Below are positions 8,939-18,868 of a stretch of DNA of 64,000 nt, in pieces. The notes below the pieces were generated by a model, which ran no database searches, had not been told where the DNA came from, and was given only the letters and a program-made list of their open reading frames with translations. Source of the DNA: Bryopsis sp. KO-2023 (Eukaryota; Chlorophyta; Ulvophyceae; Bryopsidales; Bryopsidaceae); the NCBI GenBank assembly GCA_030272585.1, contig BSYQ01000017.1:62001-126000 (forward strand), in the 5' to 3' direction. How positions within the stretch are numbered: position 1 is the stretch's first letter; the number at the start of each line of letters is the position of its first letter. Made by a program: the position numbers and the translations under genes.

Positions 8939-11900
8939 TTAGGTTCGAGTTCTGCGTTGGGCCCTAGTCTTTTTCTTAGACTGGGTCACTTGTTTATTCT
9001 CCGGTTTGTTGGCTAAGTACTCCTTAAGCAAGTCCTGGGCATTGGCCAGGTGGCTTTCTGGCTCCCAGGTGGATTCCATCAAATCGTAGCCCTTCCAAAG
9101 GATCAGGTACTCCTTGCGAGTAGTGCCCCGATCTCTGAGGATGCGCTCGACCTCGAATTCGATGGTTCCATCCACTAGCTCCCCCTCTGGAGCGTCTATC
9201 TCTCGCTGATCGTCATCAAGCCGAGAGTAAGCCTTCAATTTCGACACATGGAAAGTTGGGTGGATTTTCCAGTGATCGGGAAGGTCAAGACGGTAGGCGA
9301 CAGCCCCAATTCGGCTAGCCACCCGGAAAGGTCCAACAAATCGCCGGCGGATTTTCGGTGGGATTTTCTGAAGTGAAGCAAGGGGAATATACTTGCTTTG
9401 TACCAGCACTTCATCGCCAACCTGAAAATCCACTTTTCTTCGACGTTTGTTTGCTGAGGTGCACATGCGGTTCTGTGCCTCTGCGTATTTCGCCTTAGCG
9501 TTTCGCATTTGGTCGTCCATTCGACGTACCATCTCAGCCGCCATTTCCGATTCATCGCCCGTCCGAACTCCCTTCCTGGCAACAACTATCTGCCCCATGT
9601 TCTGGCCATACAGAAGATGGGCTGGCGCGTAGCCTGTGGAGACATTCCGTGAATTATTTGCGGCAAATTCCGCGGTTGGCAAATAATCCACCCAACGGTC
9701 TGGGTACCGTTCCACATACGGACGCAGGAAATCCTCCAGCACCCGGATGGTGACTTCCGACTGCCCATCCGTTTGAGGATGGTATGCAGTGCTCATCCGG
9801 AGCTGGGTACCTAAAAGTTTGAAAAGGGAGGTCCAGAACAAACTTGTGAACCTTGGATCCCGATCCGAAACTATGATTTTAGGCAGCCCGTAGTGTTTGT
9901 ATATGTTCTCCACGAACAGCTTTGCGTATTCTGGCGCCGTGATAGTTTTGTTACAGGGTACGAACCTCGCATACTTCGTCAATCGGTCTACAAAGACAGC
10001 GATTGCTGTGAAGCCATGGGAAGACGGTAGGTCGGTAACCAAGTCCGTCGTGATCTGTTCCCATTTCTGGTCTGGGATAGGCAACGGCTGCAAAAGACCT
10101 TTCTGTCTTTGCAAGTCCGATTTGTTTAGTTGACAAGTTGGGCACGTTTTCACGTATGCCTTTACGGCTAACCCAACGCCTTTCCACCAGTAACTGCGGG
10201 TAAGTACTTCGGTCATGCGGTCTGCTCCAACATGACCTGCACTGGGAACGTCGTGATGCTCTTCCAGAATCCGTTTCTGGAAAGAAGCAGGGACCACAAG
10301 CAAACTAGGACCTGGGTCTGTCTTGGTATAATACAAGAACCCGTCGTCCAGCTTGTATTGCGGAGAAACCCCTCGTTCCATCCTTTCAAAGATAGGCTTG
10401 AGTTGTTCATCACTTCTCAAAGCCTCTTTCCACGCCTCCTTCTCTGCCACTTCCCAAGTGGAGAGGTTATTGAGCTGGTCTGGCGGACCAGGAAGGCTCC
10501 GGGATAACGCATCAGCCAATACATTGGCTTTCCCCTGGATATAGACGATTTTTGGACCTATGGATTGGAAAAACCCTGAGTTTAACCACCGGGTTTGGGT
10601 CCGCGACAACGTGCTCTGGTTCATGAAGTGGGTGATCGGTTTGTGGTCCGTCAACACCTTCACACCCCCATCGCATCCCTCAAGGTAGTGTCGCCACTGG
10701 GCTAAAGCATATGCTATTGCCCCCAGCTCCCGCTCATATGCGGAGTATCGCGTTTCAGCTGGTTTTAATCGTCTGGAAAGGTATGCAATTGGTTGCAAAC
10801 CTTTCCCGTGATCCTGGGTAAGAACCGCTCCATATGCAGTTCCAGATGCATCCGTTATTACGGTGTACTCCTTAGCCGGATCAGGAAGGAGTAAGATCGG
10901 TGCGCGGCTAATCCGATCCTTAAGTTCTTTATAGGCATTGCGTTGGTTCAGCCCCCATTCCCAAACAGTATCCTTCTTGGTTAGATCTGTCAAGGGACTC
11001 GCAATCCTAGCGAACTCAGGAATGAACTTACGATAGTAAGACACCATTCCCAGGAAACTTCGCACATCAGTGACCGAAGTTAACTCCTTCCATTGTTGAA
11101 TAGCCTTAACCTTATCCTGCATTGGTTGAAGGCCTTTTTCCGACAAATGATACCCCAGGTAGTCCGTCTCTGCTACCCCTACTTCGCACTTACTGGCTTT
11201 TGCGTACAACTTGTGTTTCCGCAACCGTTCAAAGACCAGTTTTAGGTGCTCGACGTGCTCTTCCACCGAGTTGGAAAAGACCAGGATGTCGTCGATAAAC
11301 ACCACTACAAACTCGTCAAGGAACTCCCCCAGCAAATCCTGAACCATGGTCTGGAACTGGGCTGGGCAGTTGGTCATTCCGAACGGACACACGAGAAACT
11401 CGAAATGTCCGTATCTCGTCCGGAATGCCGTCTTGGGAGTATCCTTGGGTCGAACGGGAAACTGCCAGTAGCCTGAGCGGAGGTCGATCTTCGTATAGAT
11501 CTTCGCTCTGGCGAGACGGTCCATTAACTCCTCAGGAAGAGGGAGTGGATACCTATTCTTTACCGTGAATTTGTTTATCCAACGGTAATCCACACACATT
11601 CTCAACCCTCCGTCTTTCTTGGGAACAAAGAGTATGGGTGCGCCCCAGGGACTCTCGGAGGGTCGGATCTTCCTTTGCTCGAGGAGATAATCCACCTGTG
11701 TCCTAACTTCGTCCAGCTCGGCTGGAGAGAGTTTGTACAAGGGACGGTGGATTGGGGTCATTTGTTCGTCCTCCAGGTCCACCTTAAATTCGTGGCCTTT
11801 TCTGACTGGAGGAACGCCGGGTGGTAAGTCTTTCGGGAACACATCCTTGAAACTTGTGAGGACAGCCTTGATTCTTGGGTCGAGACCCGAATGCATTACC

Positions 11901-13030
11901 TTTTCCACATCCGGCTGGAGATGAGCCGGTGTGGTTCCAGTAGCGTTCAAACGCTCTTCTGGAATTCCCGGATATGGATACTGCATGAGGTGTGCCATAT
12001 CGTCCGGGGTGGTTGGTCGCACAACCACAAGGTATGCCTGATCAACTTCTGGACTGTTCTTCACGAGCGAGAATAACTTCTTCGCTGAGACTGTGTCAAT
12101 AGCCGGTGCTAGGTGCTGTAAGTAGTCTGATGGTCGTTCCTTCATAGGAACAGTTGTCCATCCAGCACCCACTGGAACTTTGAGCGTGCCTGTTGCAAAG
12201 TCCAGTTTGGGATTGGTTTGCATCAACCAAGGAAGCCCTAGTATCATGTCATATGAAAGGTTTGGGAAGACGTCTGCGGAAAGGGTTGTAGTATAAGTAC
12301 CCATCCTGAGCTGCAAGTCTTCACACCGCCGATCAAGTGAACACAGGGTTCCGTCTGCCAAAGTGACTCCCTTTTTGCACTCGGTTGTTTCGAGTTTCAG
12401 TCTCGTGACTAGTTTCTTGGTAATGTAGTTCTCCGTTGCACCACAATCAACATAGGCGGAGATCGGTACTCCTCCTAATCTGGCTCGGATCTCATATCCC
12501 ATAAATTTCAAATGGTTAGGACCTCCTAGTGGTAACATACGCTCAGAAGGTGAATACTGACCTTCATCCACTTTTTGTCCTCTACCTGTTCCCTGAACAG
12601 GGGCTGCTGACTCGTCAGTTGGTGGTGAGCGAGTAGCAGGCTTATTTGCTTCCCTCGCGGGTTCCCTTCCTTCCGGACTTCGTTTCGTTCCTTGAGGCGG
12701 GAACGATACCGAATTCTCAGTTCCTTCAGGACTACCAAGGTCTCCATGAACAGAGTCGACAGGTTCCGAACTTGATTCCGAACTTGTCCTAGTAAGCGTG
12801 CTGCACTTACTGGATCGAGTGTCCAACTTAGCACTCATAATCGATCCCTCTGCACCTTGGGTAGCATTCTTTTCTATTTCCCCTTGTGCTCTTTTATTCA
12901 CTTCTGCATTTCGAGCTAACCTTTCTTTTCTAAGAAGTTTCTGGCGCTGCTTATATCTGTGACGGCGTGCCCTTCTGCGTTTCGCCGAACGAGTCTGGGC
13001 TCTGTTCATCCGGCTTTTTCGTTTAACCAT
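8939..13030 (-). CDS. pol: Ty3/Gypsy Pol polyprotein with C-terminal chromodomain
   Basis: The first ATG in frame is at 13030 and the stop is at 8939 (1363 residues). Domains in order: a basic N-terminus; an aspartic protease with DCGAT in place of the usual DSGAT/DTGAT (near residue 200); RT with the FIDD catalytic motif (near 590); RNase H with TDASGTAYGA (near 745); integrase with an N-terminal HHCC zinc site ending CPTC, then the D, D and E catalytic positions in TTDLV, SDRDPRF and DGQSE; and a chromodomain close to the C-terminus (EYLILWKGYD, then STWEPE). This order is that of chromoviruses. The frame is -1 relative to gag and overlaps its end, so Pol is made either by frameshifting or by restart. 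Confidence 0.95.
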   Translation of the reverse strand: MVKRKSRMNRAQTRSAKRRRARRHRYKQRQKLLRKERLARNAEVNKRAQGEIEKNATQGAEGSIMSAKLDTRSSKCSTLTRTSSESSSEPVDSVHGDLGSPEGTENSVSFPPQGTKRSPEGREPAREANKPATRSPPTDESAAPVQGTGRGQKVDEGQYSPSERMLPLGGPNHLKFMGYEIRARLGGVPISAYVDCGATENYITKKLVTRLKLETTECKKGVTLADGTLCSLDRRCEDLQLRMGTYTTTLSADVFPNLSYDMILGLPWLMQTNPKLDFATGTLKVPVGAGWTTVPMKERPSDYLQHLAPAIDTVSAKKLFSLVKNSPEVDQAYLVVVRPTTPDDMAHLMQYPYPGIPEERLNATGTTPAHLQPDVEKVMHSGLDPRIKAVLTSFKDVFPKDLPPGVPPVRKGHEFKVDLEDEQMTPIHRPLYKLSPAELDEVRTQVDYLLEQRKIRPSESPWGAPILFVPKKDGGLRMCVDYRWINKFTVKNRYPLPLPEELMDRLARAKIYTKIDLRSGYWQFPVRPKDTPKTAFRTRYGHFEFLVCPFGMTNCPAQFQTMVQDLLGEFLDEFVVVFIDDILVFSNSVEEHVEHLKLVFERLRKHKLYAKASKCEVGVAETDYLGYHLSEKGLQPMQDKVKAIQQWKELTSVTDVRSFLGMVSYYRKFIPEFARIASPLTDLTKKDTVWEWGLNQRNAYKELKDRISRAPILLLPDPAKEYTVITDASGTAYGAVLTQDHGKGLQPIAYLSRRLKPAETRYSAYERELGAIAYALAQWRHYLEGCDGGVKVLTDHKPITHFMNQSTLSRTQTRWLNSGFFQSIGPKIVYIQGKANVLADALSRSLPGPPDQLNNLSTWEVAEKEAWKEALRSDEQLKPIFERMERGVSPQYKLDDGFLYYTKTDPGPSLLVVPASFQKRILEEHHDVPSAGHVGADRMTEVLTRSYWWKGVGLAVKAYVKTCPTCQLNKSDLQRQKGLLQPLPIPDQKWEQITTDLVTDLPSSHGFTAIAVFVDRLTKYARFVPCNKTITAPEYAKLFVENIYKHYGLPKIIVSDRDPRFTSLFWTSLFKLLGTQLRMSTAYHPQTDGQSEVTIRVLEDFLRPYVERYPDRWVDYLPTAEFAANNSRNVSTGYAPAHLLYGQNMGQIVVARKGVRTGDESEMAAEMVRRMDDQMRNAKAKYAEAQNRMCTSANKRRRKVDFQVGDEVLVQSKYIPLASLQKIPPKIRRRFVGPFRVASRIGAVAYRLDLPDHWKIHPTFHVSKLKAYSRLDDDQREIDAPEGELVDGTIEFEVERILRDRGTTRKEYLILWKGYDLMESTWEPESHLANAQDLLKEYLANKPENKQVTQSKKKTRAQRRTRT

Positions 13031-15843
13031 TTCTTGAACTTTTCGCCCTCTGGACACTTACTTTGAATATGCCCAGTTTTTCCACACATATAGCATTTAG
13101 GATTTGCGCCTCCACCTCCACGTCCTTGATTCCTGCCACCACCTCGTCCGCGACCTCGGCCACCACCCCGTCCTCGACCTCGACCTTGGCCAATGTTTTG
13201 AGCCTGGTCTGGCTGAGGTTGCTGTTGGCCACCCATCTGGTTTGCTTTATCAGTCTGGGGTTGGTTTTGCTTCTTATTTTGGCCTCGGCCTTTACCTCCG
13301 CGCCACCGTCCGCGGCCACGAAAGTTTCCTCCTCCGGATGAGGCAATAGCATCAAGACGAGCCGCCGTCTGGATCGCCAACTCAATGCCGTGCGGCACTT
13401 GAGCCACAGTTTGTTGTTTGATATGGAACTTTAACCCGTCCACGAAGAAGAAGTATTGTTCTTCATCTGTCATGTTGGGGATCCTCAGTACCTGTTCTCG
13501 GAAAGCAACAATGTACTGATGCACTGACCCAGTCTGTTTCAGGTTCCGTAAGGAGCGCCTGGCTACATCAGACATTCTGGTGGGTTCAAATGCTTGGACC
13601 AGTTCCTCAACAAACTCAATCCAATTTGTGATTGGATGTCTTTTTCCTTCCCTTGTACGCAGATCCTGGACGTTTCGCCACTGAGCAGCAGCTCCGGTCA
13701 GGTTACTGCGGAAGAGCCTGAACCATACGCTCTCATCGATGTCCAAAGTCTGGCAATAGACCGTCATTTCTAGTTGCCAATCTCTGATCCATCGCTGACC
13801 ATCACCTGAGAAGGCCTTTGGGAAAGGAATACGAACGGATGACGGAATCCGTCCGTGGCGATCTTGCGGAGCAGCAAAGCCTTGGTTCGGGTCTGGAGGA
13901 CCCCCACCTCCACCTCCGCCACCTCCACCTCCACCTGGGTGGTACGGCCATCCACCACCCCCACCGCCACCTGGTCCGGAAAGGAAAGATCCCCCTCCAC
14001 TTCCAGGTGGTCCTCCTCCGCCTCCGCCTCCACCCCCAGGCCCACCTCCGGGTCCCCCTCCACCACCACCAGATCGATTTCCACCCTGTGGCTGGCTTGA
14101 TGGAGTTGAGGGATAAGAACCCCACCCGTAATACGGGTTACTTGCGGAAGGTGCTCCGTATTGGTTTACGGATTGTCCCAAACTTGGTTGGGTGCCTGGT
14201 TGGTTTCCTGGTTGGGTACCAGGTTGGGTGTTAAGAGCCGGGATTGGATAGAAGACAGACAGCGGAACTGTCGTCAGTGGTTGTGTTAACATGGATGTCG
14301 TTGGTGGTAACACACTCGTTACAGGGGCACTGAGTATGGGTCTGGCTGTGCCAAGTTGACCCGATTGGCCGAATGGTGCGCCCATTGCCATAGTTTGTGG
14401 CGGCGCAAGACTCCATGCAGTCCGTGTTCTTGGGGATGTGAATAATCCCCAGGAAGATGGAGAACCTCCACCCACGGAGTCTGCGACAGTTGTCGATGGG
14501 CTGCGACCACCCAATCCTCCTAACGTGGTTAGACCAGTAAAAGTACTCAGATCCGGAACAGGTGGTACCGGAAATGGGATACTGGTAAGAGGAGTGGATG
14601 ACACAAAAGGAACGCTTGTGGCTGCAGCTGTCGTGGCCGGCAAAGTGACCGTGCCAGTTCCTGCTCCCATCATACCCACTACAACTGGGTCCTGAGCCGG
14701 GACTCGAACTTTCTCCCGTTTTTTCCACGCACTCAGTGTTTCTTTGAACTTAGAATCAACATACTTGGATAGGTTACTTTCCAAAGTCTGCTGTTTCTCT
14801 GTCGCGTCTGATAGAAATTTCTCCATCAGTTGCATCGACCTGTGTCCTCCTGCAGTGTCATCAGAACTCACACTGCCTCGTTCCGCTCTTCTTTGTTTGC
14901 GTTGTTCTTCGGCTTGGTGTAAGTCCCGCAACACTTTTAGGCTCTGGCTTACCAGGCCTGAGAGTGTGTCTAGCTGGCCTTGGTGGTCGACTTGCTCGCA
15001 CCGAGACTCATCAGTAGCCCGAGCTAGGTTATCCAGCGTTGTCTGCTGTAGGCGCATACCTTCAGCAACCTTTGTCAGAGAGGCTTGCAGAGACATAATT
15101 TGTTTCTCCCTGAGCGCATTGTTTTGATCAACAGCTTCCGCTTGGGTACGGGCTGATTCCTGCATCCGATCGAGTCGCTCTTGCAGAATAGCCTCGTTGT
15201 CGAATTTACCCAACAGATTTCTGTCGATCCGCTCTGTGGACCTTATATTCTGTTCCAGCAATTTGTGCTGGTGGTCTAACAATTTCTGTTGTCTTTCTAT
15301 AGACTCAGTATTGTGTTTGACCAGCTTCTGGGCCTCCTTCCTGACATAGAGCACGAACTGCTCATATTCCTCTTTCAGGTCGCCTTTTAAGGTCGACTCT
15401 GCACGCTGAACCTGCTCGTGAACTTGTCCTTCCAGGTTTTGTGCGACCTCTTGCACATTCGAGGAGACAGCGGCATACACATGCTCAGCTGTGTCCCTAA
15501 GTTGTCCCTCGTCCACACCATGAACGTGCACCTCTTGCTGGTGGACGTTTATGTGCTGGTGTTCATGGTGAAGGATGTTGGTGACCTCTATTGTCGGGAC
15601 GTCCTCCATATCCTCATCATACTCCTCGTCCCCGGACTCTTCCGACTCTTGTTCAGAGTCTAAGTCTGCGTCCGGTTCCTCAACCTGGTCGGGTACATGT
15701 CTGTCCCACTGCAAATCATGTATTTGCTGCGCTGGTGGGTGCACCACATCTGGATAGACCACGGGAATTAGTTGGTTATCCACCACCTCTTCCTCCTCAG
15801 GAGGTGGAATAGGTGGTAGCTGTGGCGGCGTCTGGCCGGACAT
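13006..15843 (-). CDS. gag: Ty3/Gypsy Gag protein
   Basis: The ATG is at 15843 (MSGQTPP); the frame is open upstream but contains no ATG there. 945 residues. An acidic N-terminus is followed by a long Gln/Glu-rich coiled coil (about residues 110-330), a Thr/Pro/Ser-rich middle, a poly-Gly/Pro segment (about 590-660), the capsid-like region typical of Ty3 Gag (about 670-840), an Arg/Gly-rich basic stretch, and one CCHC zinc knuckle (CYMCGKTGH, then C) just before the end. It packages element RNA. Its last 25 nt (13030-13006) overlap the pol ATG frame. Confidence 0.93.
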   Translation of the reverse strand: MSGQTPPQLPPIPPPEEEEVVDNQLIPVVYPDVVHPPAQQIHDLQWDRHVPDQVEEPDADLDSEQESEESGDEEYDEDMEDVPTIEVTNILHHEHQHINVHQQEVHVHGVDEGQLRDTAEHVYAAVSSNVQEVAQNLEGQVHEQVQRAESTLKGDLKEEYEQFVLYVRKEAQKLVKHNTESIERQQKLLDHQHKLLEQNIRSTERIDRNLLGKFDNEAILQERLDRMQESARTQAEAVDQNNALREKQIMSLQASLTKVAEGMRLQQTTLDNLARATDESRCEQVDHQGQLDTLSGLVSQSLKVLRDLHQAEEQRKQRRAERGSVSSDDTAGGHRSMQLMEKFLSDATEKQQTLESNLSKYVDSKFKETLSAWKKREKVRVPAQDPVVVGMMGAGTGTVTLPATTAAATSVPFVSSTPLTSIPFPVPPVPDLSTFTGLTTLGGLGGRSPSTTVADSVGGGSPSSWGLFTSPRTRTAWSLAPPQTMAMGAPFGQSGQLGTARPILSAPVTSVLPPTTSMLTQPLTTVPLSVFYPIPALNTQPGTQPGNQPGTQPSLGQSVNQYGAPSASNPYYGWGSYPSTPSSQPQGGNRSGGGGGGPGGGPGGGGGGGGGPPGSGGGSFLSGPGGGGGGGWPYHPGGGGGGGGGGGGPPDPNQGFAAPQDRHGRIPSSVRIPFPKAFSGDGQRWIRDWQLEMTVYCQTLDIDESVWFRLFRSNLTGAAAQWRNVQDLRTREGKRHPITNWIEFVEELVQAFEPTRMSDVARRSLRNLKQTGSVHQYIVAFREQVLRIPNMTDEEQYFFFVDGLKFHIKQQTVAQVPHGIELAIQTAARLDAIASSGGGNFRGRGRWRGGKGRGQNKKQNQPQTDKANQMGGQQQPQPDQAQNIGQGRGRGRGGGRGRGRGGGRNQGRGGGGANPKCYMCGKTGHIQSKCPEGEKFKKWLNEKAG

Positions 15844-16568
15844 GCTTTTGTTTGAATTTCCTGGAATTTTGACGTAATAGGAGTGTGTCCGGAAAGTTTC
15901 CAAACTTTCTGGTGACTTGGATGCTAACTCGTTTCAGTTCTGGTTGCAATCCTAGTCGCTATCTTTTCTTGAACCTTACTAGGTCAGAAATAGATAGGAG
16001 TTTTACACTTGACAACGTCGGGTGTTACTTTCCCGTTCGCGTTCTGTCAGCCGACTAGGTTAGTACCTTGGCCGGTGATTCAGTCTACGACTAAAATGTA
16101 GAACTAGTCGTGACTCAGGCGGTGCGGTAACCGATTGCGCGCTGGAAAGAGTGACAATGAGTCACCTGCCAGAACGACTGTTTTTCGTGTTACTGGCAGA
16201 AGCGTCAGTCGACGGAAGTTAGTCGTTCCGGACGACGTTCTTTCCTACGCCGGTTCGCACTTTCAGTTGTTCGCCTGCGCGTTTCGGGTTTACGCCGATC
16301 GTTGCTCTCCTTGCACTGTTGTAGTGCTTTCGCCTTGTTTCCCTTTAGATCTACAGATCTGTAGGTTTCCAGAAATTCGTTCACTGGACTCCGATTCTTT
16401 TGCGACTTCGCCTGACGTTTTCGAACGACGACGCGAGCACGTCGTTCGAAAGATAGCTCTCCTCGCGACCCCTGGAACACAGAGTTCCAGATCTGGGGGA
16501 TTTAGTAATCCCTAGGGTCAGATCTTTGGGGGGGTTGCGCGAGTTCGCCTGTGGAGTGCGCCTGGCCT
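15844..16568 (-). other. Untranslated leader of the Ty3/Gypsy element
   Basis: About 725 bp between the primer-binding site and the gag ATG. There are short open frames but no supported gene. Confidence 0.5.
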
Positions 16569-16586
16569 CGCCTAGCTCCGAAACCA
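16569..16586 (-). other. tRNA primer-binding site of the Ty3/Gypsy element
   Basis: On the minus strand TGGTTTCGGAGCTAGGCG begins two bases after the 5' LTR. It is complementary to a tRNA 3' end finishing ...GAAACCA, as expected for minus-strand priming. The tRNA identity was not established. Confidence 0.75.
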
Positions 16587-16588
16587 AA

Positions 16589-16622
16589 TGATAGGGGCTC
16601 CCAGGCCCTCGAGACACAAACA

Positions 16623-16657
<35 letters not shown>

Positions 16658-16760
16658 TCACTGGGAAGATTAATTTTTACAGGAGGGCCCCCTGCCCTAT
16701 AAACCCTGTCGTACATCCCATTGTACTACACAATAACCCAAAACCCGAGTTCTACTATCA
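16589..16760 (-). repeat. 5' LTR of the Ty3/Gypsy element
   Basis: 172 bp, TGATAG...CTATCA termini, identical by eye to the LTR at 6088-6259. It should hold the element promoter and polyadenylation signal, which I did not localise. Confidence 0.93.
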
Positions 16761-17486
16761 CTGTTGGAACGCTTTGTCCATTTCTAGCGACGCAGCGGCT
16801 GCTGGTCCTAGAAAGGTTGAATGGATCAGCGGTGTAAGGCTCTCCTGTGTGGTATTTGTAGTGCAAATTTTGCACTCATACGTGCGAGTTCAGTTCTCAG
16901 TGACGAGTTTTCCCGGCGAATATCATTTTGCATAGCAGCAATGTCCGACACATGGGCGATGAGCTGAGAAAGTTGCTCGGCCGTGGCCGGAGCAGATACT
17001 TCTTCCTCGATATCATGAACCTCTGGAGTGGATTCTGGCATATTTGCGCGAGTTGGGGAAATTCTTGACCAAAACCCCGTGGACATCAACACGTGAGACC
17101 GAGATAGCAGTGGGCATACTATGGATACAGTCGGCAATTATCGGCCTGCTATAAATAGGTCTGAACGGGGTCGGATCGGGATCGGATTTTCACCAACGTC
17201 TATTACTAAGTGATACGAAAAAAGTCGGCTTTTTTCCGATTTTTTTTTTCCGATCATTATCGGCCCGATCATCGGAGATCGGCGCCATGATCGGACCGAC
17301 TAATCGGGATCGGCGTCCGACCCGATTAAAGGTCGGCTCACCCGATCCCGACCCCGATCCGATCTGACTTTGCGGCCGTGATCGGCAGGATCGGCCGATC
17401 AAAAAGTCGGTACGATCTTATGATCGGAGCGTTAGTCGGAGTCGTCCGATCATGATCGGCATGAAAGGCGCGAAGTCGGTGAATTT

Positions 17487-17955
17487 GGGAATTTACCGAT
17501 TTTATCGGATTTTCCGATCATCCACCGACCCCGATCCGATCATGATCGGAATGTCGGATGACGTACAAAGTCACCCCCGCAGGGTCCCCAGAACCCAAGG
17601 GAACCGAGTAGGACTCGAACACCGTACCGCACGGTATCAAGTCATCTACACTGAGCGCTAAGCCAAGTGGACCACGATGAATCTGTGGTTGTTGCAATAA
17701 TATACCCTAATTTCACAGAATTACAAACAGATTAAGGTATATCATCGCAACAGCCACAAAATCATCGTGGTCCACTTGGCTTAGTGCTCAGTGTAGATGA
17801 CTTGATACCGTGCGGTACGGTGTTCGAGTCCCACTCGGTTCCCTTGGGTTCTGGGGACCCTGTGGGGGTGACTTTGTACGTCATCCGACATTCCGATCAT
17901 GATCGGATCGGGGTCGGTGGATGATCGGAAAATCCGATAAAATCGGTAAATTCCC
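17487..17955. repeat. Near-perfect 220-bp inverted repeat (hairpin)
   Basis: The left arm 17487-17706 and right arm 17736-17955 are reverse complements at roughly 95% of positions by eye, with a 29-nt loop. Each arm contains GATCGG words, then a GGGACCCTG-GGGGGTGAC segment and a tRNA-like box A/box B region. A transcript through it would fold into a long duplex. Confidence 0.85.
17762..17890 (+). repeat. tRNA-derived SINE-like core (right copy; an inverted copy lies in the left arm)
   Basis: It has a box A-like TGGCTTAGTGC (17777-17787) and a box B-like GTTCGAGTCCC (17822-17832), the internal promoter elements of RNA polymerase III genes, followed by a tail CTTGGGTTCTGGGGACCC. It lacks a good acceptor stem, so it is not a functional tRNA gene. 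A related core with the same upstream AAATCATCGTG and a similar tail is at 19189-19303. Confidence 0.6.
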
Positions 17956-18742
17956 GATCTAATCGGAAAACGCCGATCCCGATCCCGATCCGATCTGGTT
18001 TCAAAGGTAGAATTGGATGATCGGCCGTTACTTATCGGAAAAGTCGGACCGATCTATTACAGTTGGGCCGATTGTATCGGTACATCGGCGATGTCGGACC
18101 AATTTAGTCGGGCGCCGACAACATCGGCGCTTTCTGAGGCCGACTTTTATCGGTTATCGGAAAAGTCGGACGCCGACATATCGGTGTCGGATCCATAGTA
18201 TGGCAGTGGGCGTGAACGGGAGAGTATTGCAGCTGGACTGGCAGCTTGCGACAGATGGCCTTGGATTGACTTGGCTGAGGTGAAATGGAAGTTGAGTTGG
18301 GACCGAAAGAGTCGCCAGAAACAACGGGCTTACAACCGTCCCGACGAAGGTCAACGAACTGTGTACTTCCAGGTTGCTGGACTTTTGCCAGGTTAACTGG
18401 ACTGGCTGGAAAATAAGGTCAACTTGGCCTGAGTGTGCACAGGGAAAAACTCTCACAAAGTCTCCAGGGAATTCGATATCCAAGCTGGAATTAGTGAATG
18501 ACAACACTATGAATTTGTGAAGTCGATATGTGAACTCAGCTTAAGGAGCTGGAAGGCTCCAAATTGCCAGACTGTAGCCACTGAGGCAAAGCCAGCCTCT
18601 GTAAGAGTTGCAGGGTTCCTGGGAACCACTATCTGTGTAAGGAAATGCCAGGAAGTCGACTGGACTTGGTAACCTGTTTGGACAGGAACTTTGCCTCAAG
18701 TGAGGACTGCAACCCTTGGGGGGTTGCTAAGAAAGGAATAGT

Positions 18743-18868
18743 ATTGCCGGTAATGCCGGACTTGGTGCCAGGAACGCTGGACTTTATTCCGGTAATGCCA
18801 GACGGGTGCCAGGAACGCTGGACTTGATGCCGGTAATGCCGGACTTAGTGCCAGGAACGCTGGACTGA
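18743..18868. repeat. Minisatellite of about 41 bp, three copies
   Basis: Three imperfect copies of a unit containing GCCGGTAATGCCGGACTTG then GTGCCAGGAACGCTGGACTT. The surrounding region 18210-19018 holds more degenerate GCCAGG/CTGGACTT words but no supported gene. Confidence 0.7.

Larger units (their letters stand above)
6088..16760 (-). mobile_element. Full-length Ty3/Gypsy LTR retrotransposon with chromodomain and a third ORF
   Basis: It is bounded by two 172-bp LTRs that look identical (6088-6259 and 16589-16760), both starting TGATAG and ending CTATCA, and by an exact 5-bp target duplication CTGTT (6083-6087 and 16761-16765). On the minus strand the order is 5' LTR, primer-binding site, gag, pol (protease, RT, RNase H, integrase, chromodomain), a third ORF, a purine tract and the 3' LTR. 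All three ORFs are open. Identical LTRs and intact ORFs indicate a recent, possibly still competent insertion. It lies inside the gag-like ORF of the DIRS element. Confidence 0.95.
5445..17041 (-). pseudogene. Gag-like first ORF of the DIRS-like element, split by two insertions
   Basis: The ATG is at 17041. A first exon (17041-16882) encodes an acidic, coiled-coil-like N-terminus; an apparent 74-nt intron (16881-16808, GTATGA to CTAG) follows. The second part runs 16807-16761, is interrupted by the Ty3/Gypsy element, resumes at 6082, is interrupted again by the small inverted-repeat element, and resumes at 5554 to the stop at 5445. With each insertion and one target-duplication copy left out, the frame stays open and in phase across both junctions, which is strong evidence that these pieces were one ORF. 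I infer it is the gag-like ORF upstream of the RT at 4911. No zinc knuckle is visible. Confidence 0.6.
17115..18202. mobile_element. 1088-bp GATCGG-rich inverted-repeat element with a 220-bp hairpin core
   Basis: Termini are CATACTATGGAT (17115-17126) and ATCCATAGTATG (18191-18202), perfect 12-bp inverted repeats. They are flanked by an exact 8-bp duplication GCAGTGGG (17107-17114 and 18203-18210). Both arms are dense in GATCGG/CCGATC words. The centre is a long hairpin (17487-17706 against 17736-17955), each arm holding a tRNA-like sequence. No protein is encoded. The structure is that of a non-autonomous DNA element with 8-bp duplications; the transposase family is not determined. It sits 66 bp upstream of the DIRS gag-like ATG. 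Confidence 0.85.

Noticed and set aside
13802..14234. Several open frames opposite the Gag Gly-rich region
   Set aside because: They are reflections of the GGN codon repeat of gag on the other strand.
17762..17890. Functional tRNA gene
   Set aside because: Box A and B are present, but no acceptor stem pairs and the sequence is duplicated within a hairpin.
17115..18202. CRISPR-like or iteron-origin array from the regular GATCGG words
   Set aside because: Spacing is irregular, words are degenerate and in both orientations, there are no cas or rep genes, and the genome is eukaryotic.
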